A stretch of 64,000 nt of DNA from positions 39,167,210-39,231,209 of the forward strand of contig NC_030821.1 in NCBI RefSeq assembly GCF_001704415.2, read 5' to 3'. Position 1 is the first letter of the stretch, and each line of letters begins with the position of its first letter. Below, one piece after another: positions 56,583 through 64,000 of the stretch. Source of the DNA: Capra hircus. Lineage: Eukaryota; Chordata; Mammalia; Artiodactyla; Bovidae. Under the pieces are notes generated by a model. The model was given only the letters and a program-made list of their open reading frames with translations. It was not told the DNA's origin and made no database searches. A program made the position numbers and the translations under genes.

Positions 56583-57912
56583 CTGAAACAAACAGCTCAA
56601 GATTAGTATCTCTCATTTCCTGAATTTCCTCTGAATGCTTCGTTTCACCTGAATAATTGTTATTATTATATATTGTTATTATTATATTCTACTCCTGTAG
56701 AATCAATGTTGGTAGGGACTCTCACAAATTTGATGGAAACAGAACTCTGAGGTGCATATTTCTTATTACAGAGGACATAAAAGGCAAATTACTGCAGGTT
56801 AGATAAGAAGTGAGGGGAAGGGAGCTAAAGAAAGAAAGAAAGGCAGAAGGAATTGAGATCCAGCAAGGTAGGAGGGAGAGACAGGAAAGATATGGAGGAA
56901 ACAGAAACAGACAAAAAGGACAGAGATAGGTTCATTCTATACACGTGTGCGCAGGTCTGTTGTATATAAGTCAGTTTCAGGAGGTGTGCTTTGTTAAATC
57001 TGGATGGCCACATATTCATTTGGGAAGAGGCAGAGAACTCATCAGGACAATTACTAAGCAAATACATGCTCCAGGGAACAGTGTTGCTGCCTTCTCTTCA
57101 TCCCCAAGTGCACTTTCATGTATCTCCCTCTTTCCACAAAACAACAAACCTGGTTAGGAGATCTGATAAGGATCTCCCTTCTTCTCTGCACACTCAGTTC
57201 GAATGCCAAGCAGCTGCAGGGATTCGGACCTCCTTCCTCCTTCACCCCTCCCAACCCCCATTTCATTTTTCCCTTTTCCCCTCAAGAAACCTCCTGCCTA
57301 GGTGACTGCGGGAGCCTCTTATCACTGTTAGCCATCACTGAGACAACAGACGGTGATAAGGAGGTGGGATTCTCTAACCTTTGTTGATTCTTAATTCTCA
57401 AGAATAATAAATTAAGGAAAATGAAAGAAGAATCATAGAGAGACTTTGTTCACTAACTTATGAGAACATATAAACAGATGGTGAGGTCCTAACATATTGA
57501 AACTCACAGGGAGCTAGAGCCTCTTGGCAGGGTCTTCTGATGGTTATGCAACCCATGGGAGAGAAGTACCTTGGGAAGGTGAGAACTCACAGAAGATTGT
57601 TTGGGCATTATTGCCAGGTGCATCTGCGGTTAGCCAGTAGAAAATAGATTCAATATCTGGATGCTTTAGAGATACACAAATTTAGGTTGGGAAGGTTCTA
57701 AGAGATTATTTAGTCAACTGTCCACCCATCTTACCATCAATTTTGCAAATGAAATGGACCACAGAGGCTGATATCATATATGACTAGTGACAAAGTTGGG
57801 GTCTTGAGAAAATGTAGTAAATCAAGGTCTTAAGATTGCCAAGAGGTTTCTAGCTCTACTTTCAAGATGAGGTTCAGTGTGTCGAGAGGGCTAGACACAC
57901 TAGTAAAATAGT

Positions 57913-58036
57913 CCAGGCAAGAATACTGGAGTGGGTAGCCATTCCCTTCTCCAGGGGATCTCCCCAAACCAGGGATCGAACCTGGATCTCCTGCACTGTA
58001 GGCAGATTTTTTACTATCTGAGCCACCAGGGAAGCC
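57913..58036 (-). mobile_element. Bov-tA SINE, 3'-truncated
   Basis: Reverse copy, from CAGGCAAGAATACTGGAG to GAGCCACCAGGGAAGCC. Confidence 0.9.
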
Positions 58037-58479
58037 TTGTGAACCACATACAAAGGTCAAATATTGCCATATTGCATATGGTGCAACCTAACACATCCTG
58101 AGCCTCTGTCTTAAAGAATTTCCTTCCCTATTTAGTTTATTTCCTTAAAATAAGTAACACAATTTGCCTTGTACCAAAACAGTTCTGCTAATACATATTC
58201 TCTGAGATTTTATTGAATGCCTTTGGAATTTTAGAAGGCTGAAACCATATGTCTTTGTTTTATGTGTCTATTTAGTTAATAAAAGTATGTCCCTTATAAA
58301 GGTTCAAGCCAATCTTCACATGGATGTTCAGTGTGAATCACAGTATCATATAAGAACATTCTGTGGTTTAATGTGTATAATTCCATGAACTGATTAAAAC
58401 CAAACAGCAAGGCTTTGCAGCTTGTAAGGTTTTTAGTAACAGGATGCCATATGGTATCTGAAATACTTTACAGAGTGAA

Positions 58480-59305
58480 ACACATATTAGAAGCACATGT
58501 TAAAGATATCAACCTCATTAGGGAAGGACAATCCAAAAGCAAAATAAAAGATATTTTGTCTCATAGGAAAGGGAACCCTCCTACACTGTTGGTGGGGATG
58601 TAAACTAGTGCAGCCAGTATAGAAAACAGTATGGAGCGTCCTTAAAAAAACTAGAAAATGAGCTACCATATGATCCAGCAATCCCTCTCCTGGGCATATA
58701 TTCAGAAAAGATGAAAACTCTAAATTGGAAAGATACATGCACCCCAATGTTCATAGCAACACTATTCATAATAGCCAAGGCATAGAAACAACCCAAGTTC
58801 TCATCAAATATATATATGTATTATATATTATTCCCATAATATATTATATATATAATAAAAGAGAATGATATATTACCATTCTCAGCAACATAGATAGACC
58901 TATGATAGATAGGTCCAGAATATCAAACTAAGTACAGTCAGTCAGACAGAGAAAGACAAATATTACATGATATCACTTTCATGTGGAACCTAAAAAATAA
59001 TACAAATGAATCTATATCCAAAACAGAAACAGACTCATAGACGGAAAACACACTAACAGTTACCAAAGTGGAAAGGAATTGGGACCAGGGATAAATTATA
59101 AGGATGGAATTAACAGGTACAAACTACTACACATAAAACAGATAAGCAACAAGGCTTTACTGTATGGCACAGGGAACAATATTCAATATCTTGTAACAAC
59201 CTACAATGGAAAGTAATCTGAAAAAAATATAATGGAATCACTTTGTTGTACACCTGAAACTAACATAATATTGTAAATCAACTATACTTCAATAAAAAAA
59301 AAAGG
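58480..59305 (+). mobile_element. L1 3' end (ORF2 end and 3' UTR) with poly(A)
   Basis: CCCTCCTACACTGTTGGTGG, ATGATCCAGCAATCCC and ATTCATAATAGCCAAGGC belong to the end of L1 ORF2. ACACCTGAAACTAACATAAT and CAATAAAAAAAAAAGG end the 3' UTR. A deletion near 58525-58560 removed part of ORF2, and a TA repeat lies inside at 58808-58860. Confidence 0.88.
58808..58860. repeat. (TA)n-rich microsatellite inside L1
   Basis: ATATATATATG then TATTATATATTA units. Confidence 0.9.
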
Positions 59306-59612
59306 CTTTCCTTCTTATAGCGGTAATAGATTAAAGGTGTAGAAGAAAAAGATTTTCTGCAAAAGAAAACACTCTTCACCATCAGTCCTTGGTTTCTTGG
59401 AAATGCAGTTCACTAATTTTCAGTAAGGTCACTCACTGCTCTAATTGTGCTTGATATGGGTGTACATGTTGTGAGGAACCAACATCTTTGGTGCCCATGG
59501 GTAATGTATAACTGTGACCCATTGAAACGCTGTTTTTCCTACTCTGAGGTGGTCTGGGGACAACCCCAGTTGTTATCTGTGGGTGATTTCTTTCTTGTGT
59601 TTGATTTCTTCA

Positions 59613-59830
59613 ATAGCATCCTTCTTTTTCACTGGGGTATAGTAGCTTTACAACGTTGTTAGTTTCTGCTGTAAATTTAAGTGAATCAGCTATATCTGTA
59701 CAGACATCCCCTCCCTTTTGGGCCTCCCTCCCACCCCCATCTAGATCATCACAGAGCACCGAACTGAGCTCCCTGCTGTATACAGTAGGTTCCCACTAGC
59801 TACCTGCTTTACACATGACAGTGCACTTCA
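59613..59830 (-). mobile_element. Ruminant L1 3' UTR fragment
   Basis: Reverse copy: CACTGGGGTATAGTAGCTTTAC, ACATCCCCTCCCTTTTGGGC, ACCGAACTGAGCTCCCTG and TTCCCACTAGCTACC. It lies opposite the L1 at 58480 and 0.3 kb from it. Confidence 0.85.
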
Positions 59831-59935
59831 ATTATTTTTAAAAAATCAGGACCTGTGACTCTACATGGTGTGATTGACTCTGTCTAGCAGTAGATATGGC
59901 ATAGATTTTCACTCCTATAGTTGCTCTGAATCCTA

Positions 59936-60147
59936 AAGTGAAAGTGAAGTTGCTCAGTCGTGTCCACTCTCTGCGACCCGATGGACTGTAGCCTATCAAG
60001 CTCCTCCGTCCATGGGATTTTCCAGGCAAGAGTGCTGGAGTGGATTGCCATTTCTTTCTCCAGGGGATCTTCCCGACCCTGGAATCGAACCCCTGTCTGC
60101 CGCATTGCAGGCAGACGCTTTATTGTCTGAGCCACCAGGGAAATCCA
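59936..60147 (-). mobile_element. Bov-tA SINE
   Basis: Complete reverse copy with the linker-like AAAGTGAAAGTGAAGTTGC start, resembling the second Bov-A2 arm fused to a tRNA head. Confidence 0.92.
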
Positions 60148-60225
60148 TCTGAATCCTAGGCAACCGCTTAAAGCCAGTTGAAACCACAGCCCGAGGAAAT
60201 TCTGATTGCTGCCAGGTAGCAAAGT

Positions 60226-60424
60226 AAGTAAGTGTTAGTTGCTCAGTCGTGCCCGACTCTGCGACCCCATGGACTGCAGCCCACCAGGCTTCTCTGTCCA
60301 TGAGATGTTCCAGGCAAGGATACTGGAGTGGGTTGCCATCTCCTTCACCAGAGGATCTTCCCAACCCAGGGATCGAACCTGGGTCTCCTGCACTGCAGGC
60401 AGATTCTTTACCGACTGAGCTACA
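60226..60424 (-). mobile_element. Bov-tA SINE with perfect target-site duplication
   Basis: Complete reverse copy. AGGTAGCAAAG at 60215-60225 recurs at 60425-60435. It lies about 80 bp from the copy at 59936, same orientation. Confidence 0.95.
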
Positions 60425-60687
60425 AGGTAGCAAAGGCAGACTGTGAAGATAGGTCTCTTCCTCCCTTGCTGTATTACCCACACTTTCCCCTAGGTGGCAC
60501 TGCCCTTTCTAATCCTCTCCTCTCATCTACATCCTTCCCAAGATCTGAATCTCCATTCAGATCTCGGCTCCTCACTGTTTCCCTCTCTTAGGGCTGCTAT
60601 TCACAGTGATCTCCTATTGTCCTTAGGAGGCTGTAATACCTAACCTTTATTATATTGCTCTACTTGATTATATACTGCTTAGGCTCC

Positions 60688-60868
60688 TTCACTGGAAGGA
60701 CTGATGCTGAAGCCGAAGCTGCAGTACTTTGGCCACCTGATGCAAAGAACCGACTCATTGGAAAAGACCCTGATGCTGGGAAAGATTGGAGGCAGGAGGA
60801 GAATGGGGTGGTAGAGAATGAGATGGTTAGATAACATCTCTGGCTCAGTGGACATAATTAGAGCCAAC
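60688..60868 (+). mobile_element. BovB 3' fragment
   Basis: TTCACTGGAAGGACTGATGC, GCAAAGAACCGACTCATTGG and GATTGGAGGCAGGAGGAG match the BovB C-terminal block. It stops before the TGAAC tail, where a Bov-tA begins. Confidence 0.9.
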
Positions 60869-60872
60869 TCTG

Positions 60873-61083
60873 GGCTTTCCAGGTGGTGCTAGTGGTAAAC
60901 AACCTGCTTGCTAATGCAGGAGACATAAAAGACACTGGGTTTGATCCCTGGGTCAGAGATATCCCCTCAAGGAGGAAATGGCAACCCACTCCAGTATCTT
61001 TGCTTGGAGAATCCTCTGGACAGAGGAACCTGGCAGGCTATAGTCCATGGGGTTGCAGAGTCGGAGATGACTTAGCAACTGAA
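60873..61083 (+). mobile_element. Bov-tA SINE
   Basis: Complete plus copy from GGGCTTTCCAGGTGG to GACTTAGCAACTGAACAAC, inserted into or beside the BovB fragment. Confidence 0.92.
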
Positions 61084-61425
61084 CAACAGCAAGACTCCTG
61101 CATTACTTGTTTTTGATGTGTACTTTTTGTTTACTAAACTAAGCTCTTTAAAGGCAAATGTTGCATCTTACTCATTTATAAACTAATTTACAGCATAGTC
61201 CTGAATGGAACAGAAAGCAGTTGCTTTGTGAATCATTGTTGGCTATTTTGCTCATTGATTTTGAATGTCTCTCAATTAAAAAGTATTTATGGTCACTATC
61301 CATGGTCAACAGTTTCTGTGAGGCATTATGGAATTACAAAGAGATATAGTATATGTGTCCTCATTCTTAAGGAGCTTTCAAGTCAGGGAAGTGAAGTATA
61401 CAGATGTGAAAAGCAATAGTGTGAA

Positions 61426-61636
61426 AGTGAACATGTTAATTGCTCAGTCGTATCTGACTCTTTGTGACCCCATGGACTGTAGCCCACCAGGCTCCTCTGT
61501 CCATGGAATTCTCTAGGCTAGGATACTGGAGTGGATTGCCATTCCCTTTTCCAGAGGATCTTCCCAACCCAGGGATCTAACCCTGTTCTCCTTCATTGCA
61601 GGCAGATTCTTTACCATCTGAGCCACCAGGGAAGCT
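61426..61636 (-). mobile_element. Bov-tA SINE with target-site duplication
   Basis: Complete reverse copy. AAAAGCAATAG at 61409-61419 and AAAAGCGATAG at 61638-61648 differ by one base. Confidence 0.93.
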
Positions 61637-61900
61637 AAAAAGCGATAGAAACACATGCAAAATAAGTAAAGTGTCAAATAGAGGCACAGATAATTCATAT
61701 TAGAAATTCAGAAGAACCTCCAAGTCCTGGGTTTGTGGAGAGGGTGGTCAGGAATGACTTTATCGTTAGAGTTGCTGGATTTAAAGCAAATAAAAATGCC
61801 AACATCTAGTTAAGTTTTAATCTAAATATTGCATGGGACATACTGAAAGCCATTCTATGCTTTTCTAATATTTAACTTTAACTGAGTATCTTGTATTTTA

Positions 61901-61971
61901 TTGGGTTCACCAAAAAGCTTATTTGGGTTTTTCCATAACAAGTTCCCAAATGAACTTTTTGACCAATCCAA
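61901..61971. mobile_element. Short mariner-type element (71 bp) with TA duplication
   Basis: TTGGGTTCACCAAAAAGCTT at the left; the complement of GAACTTTTTGACCAATCCAA at the right. TA at 61899-61900 and 61972-61973. Same family as the element at 52266 but separately diverged and shorter. Confidence 0.85.
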
Positions 61972-63425
61972 TATATGGCGGCCAGAGCCAAGTGGACTGT
62001 AATTGTAAGCCTGAGAAGAGAAGAGGGAAACAAAGAAGAGAGAAGGCAAGTTTATTATTGTTGACATGGAAATGGTCTTCTAAAGAGACCATATGGAAAC
62101 CTTTTATGGGTGGAACAGTGAGTTCACTGAAGGATGAATGACTCAGCTCATTCCAGGGAGCATCATTCACTTCCTAATCTTTGTGAATGGCGTTCTCCGT
62201 GTTTCAGTACACAGCCTTCTCAAAGACTATGCCACAAAGGGGTGTTAGAAGTTGTGCCCTGATAGTAAGTCTTCTTTGAGGTCAGTTGTATGCCAGGATG
62301 TGGGTAAGATGTTTTGAATTTTTGCTCATGTGAAAGGATTGTTGTGACCTAAAACATTATGTTTATATTAAAACAAACATGAATATATACTAAAACATTA
62401 GTATTTTAAGAATTTTAAATGTGTAAATTTAAAAGAAATTTGAACTTGAGAGTTTGATCCCACCCTTAGGAATATTTGTGTGAGAAAGCTGAGCAGCACA
62501 GAGTTGGCATTGGGTTGATTTTCTGTAAATTCTCGTTTGCCTGTGTTGCTCTGGTTTAAGCCCATTAATGACACCCTCTTTCATGGCTGGAAAATTTGTC
62601 TGTTACAAGTGATCCTAGCAATAGGTAGCCGTTGAACATTTTGAAAGTGGGATTACCTGATAAAAGGTTCTTCTTAGATCTATTTGGCCATTTTATTCAG
62701 GAAAGACACCAGGAGACACACTGAATAAAGTTAAGAAACAACGGAATAAAGTTCAGTAGAGAATGCAGTGTGACTTTGGGAAATGGTAAAGCAGAGCAAA
62801 AGGAAAGAGAAGATGCAAGGGATTTTATGAAAGGTGAATTGATAGAAATTTGGAGTCAAGGGTAGAGGGAAGAGAGTGAGAGAGCCTCATGGCTGGGTAG
62901 CCAAGTGAAGCTTTCCAGAGAAAGTGTTGCTAAAACTGAGTTCAGTAAGATAAGTTGGCTTTGCAGAAAACAGACCATAGGTGGAAGTACTGAAATATAC
63001 ATAATTTGGATAAACTTTTTATTACCAATAAAACAAATCCCAAGCAAGTGCAAATGCTAGTAGAAACATGTTATTAAGATTTCACTATTGAAATTTCACC
63101 CTTTGAATTGACAATCATTTCCTTCATTGGTTTTTGGAAGTCAGCATATATTAATCTTTTCACTACACTCAACAGAGTGTGCATGCTTGTAAGGATGTGG
63201 GCGGAGGTAGGTAATTCCATATAATAGTTTTCATTGTTGGCTGCATTTGCTATTAACTATTAATGTTTTCAAGTAAGTGAATTTCTCTAGTAAATTCATT
63301 TAAAATTCAACCCACATGATGTATAATGATTTTATAGCCATATCCACTTAAGCTAATGGTGTATGAACACATAGTTTTTCCATTTTTTCCAAGTGGTTAC
63401 AATGAACTCTGAATAATAGCAATGT

Positions 63426-63690
63426 GTATGCTAAGTCGCTTCACTCATGTCTGACTCTTTCTGACCCCATGGACTGTGGCCTGCCGACTCTTCTGTCCAC
63501 AGGATTTCCCAGGCAAGAATACTGGAATGGGTTGCCATTTCCTTCTCCAAGGGATCTTCCTGACCCAGGGATCGAACCTGGGTCTCCCGCATTGCAGGGA
63601 GATTCTTTACTGTCTGAGCCACCAGGGAAGCAGGTGGTAAAGAATCTGCCTGCAGTGCAGGAGACCTGGGTTCAGTCCCTGGGTTGGGAA
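63426..63690 (-). mobile_element. Bov-tA SINE followed by an inverted second tRNA head
   Basis: Complete reverse copy to GCCACCAGGGAAG (63637), then a forward tRNA-derived head, GGTGGTAAAGAATCTGCC to CAGTCCCTGGGTTGGG (63641-63690), with no body. The two heads form a long imperfect palindrome. Confidence 0.9.
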
Positions 63691-64000
63691 CATACAGCAT
63701 ATAAATTATATATGTATAAAATCATTTTTCCCATTCTTCTAAATGTATATCAGACTCCAACCCTTTGCCTAAACTTTCAATACATGTTAATTTTATACAT
63801 ATTGTGTTTCAACAAGAAAATGATGTATATTATTCATGGCAATATACCACATTGTTTTTTAAAGGCCCAAATAATTAAAAATGAGTTTTTAAGAAATGTT
63901 CAGTTTTGTATTTCACCTGGGTGGTGTGGGAGTGGCCATAAATATGACTTCTCATACTCACTTTGTTATTTGACTTGGACAAAAATATCATTTGCTTACT

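Larger units (their letters stand above)
27705..64000 (-). other. STMN2: STMN2 gene (3' part: part of intron 1 to the polyadenylation site)
   Basis: Seen: four minus-strand exons whose translations join in frame into the stathmin-2/SCG10 protein from residue 7 onward, each bounded by AG acceptors and GT donors, ending in a TGA and a 3' UTR with AATAAA. Exon 1, which codes for the first seven residues including the start, and the promoter are not in the window and must lie above 64000. Known: SCG10 is a neuron-specific stathmin family member that binds two tubulin heterodimers, promotes microtubule dynamics in growth cones and is needed for axon regeneration. Inference: intron sizes here are at least 7.4 kb (intron 1, partial), 4.8 kb (intron 2), 13.9 kb (intron 3) and 8.4 kb (intron 4). 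No sign of a processed pseudogene: introns, splice sites and reading frame are intact. Confidence 0.98.
56583..64000 (-). other. STMN2: STMN2 intron 1 (3' part only)
   Basis: The last 7.4 kb or so of intron 1, ending in TTTCAG at exon 2. It holds two L1 pieces in opposite orientation, six Bov-tA copies (one pair with an inverted head), a BovB 3' fragment and a 71-bp mariner-type element. The stretches 56650-57900, 58040-58480, 59310-59610, 61090-61420 and 61980-63420 show nothing I recognise. The known human TDP-43-regulated cryptic exon lies far upstream in intron 1 and is not expected here. Confidence 0.9.

Noticed and set aside
4060..63690. Many tRNA-Glu-like segments that could be taken for tRNA genes
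   Set aside because: Each is the head of a Bov-tA or CHR SINE, lacks a proper cloverleaf, and is followed by a SINE body.
1..64000. CRISPR arrays, prokaryotic operons, phage or a novel defence system
   Set aside because: The DNA is mammalian throughout: introns, SINEs, LINEs and microsatellites, with no evenly spaced direct repeats and no prokaryotic gene structure.
1..64000. Endogenous retrovirus or LTR elements
   Set aside because: I saw no paired LTRs or gag/pol/env-type text; the reverse transcriptases here are all RTE (BovB) or L1 type.

Overview
This is ruminant nuclear DNA, most likely from a bovid (cattle, sheep, goat or a close relative). BovB (RTE-type) LINEs, tRNA-Glu-headed Bov-tA SINEs and Bov-A2 SINEs occur throughout, with a few older CHR-type SINEs, young L1 3' ends, MIR, L2, MER5A and mariner remnants. 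Within Mammalia that mix points to pecoran ruminants. The exact species cannot be read from the sequence.

The only host gene I can support is STMN2 (stathmin-2, SCG10), on the minus strand. Four coding exons are present with intact splice sites: exon 2 (56487-56582), exon 3 (51556-51728), exon 4 (37445-37636) and exon 5 (28993-29052, ending in TGA). Together with the seven-residue exon 1, which must lie beyond 64000, they give the usual 179-residue protein. The 3' UTR runs from 28992 to about 27705, with an AATAAA signal at 27725-27730. The window therefore holds the 3' part of the gene: part of intron 1, introns 2 to 4, and about 27.7 kb of downstream flank.

Layout. 1-27.7 kb is downstream flank with no gene that I can support. 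It is filled by BovB copies (1-951, 9091-10037, 13712-14653, 14915-16044, 20765-21752), L1 pieces, about a dozen SINEs, two long GT microsatellites and stretches of unassigned sequence. 27.7-29.05 kb is the STMN2 terminal exon. 29.05-37.4 kb is intron 4, with a tandem duplication of about 159 bp just upstream of exon 5. 37.6-51.6 kb is intron 3, which contains a nearly full-length BovB (about 45837-48930) with a 632-codon reverse transcriptase reading frame. 51.7-56.5 kb is intron 2, with a small mariner-type element and an unusual overlapping hairpin beside exon 2. 56.6-64 kb is the 3' part of intron 1.

The STMN2 exons encode a membrane-targeted, tubulin-binding neuronal phosphoprotein: palmitoylated cysteines and membrane segment in exon 2, proline-directed and PKA phosphosites in exon 3 and at the start of exon 4, and the long tubulin-binding helix across exons 3 to 5. 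The transposable elements are self-contained insertions, many with readable target-site duplications. The observations most worth checking are the overlapping hairpins in intron 2, a palindromic pair of AP-1 sites and a UG-repeat tract in intron 3, the tandem duplication in intron 4, several SINE copies carrying short inverted segments, and two BovB 3' ends facing each other as an inverted repeat of about 1 kb.
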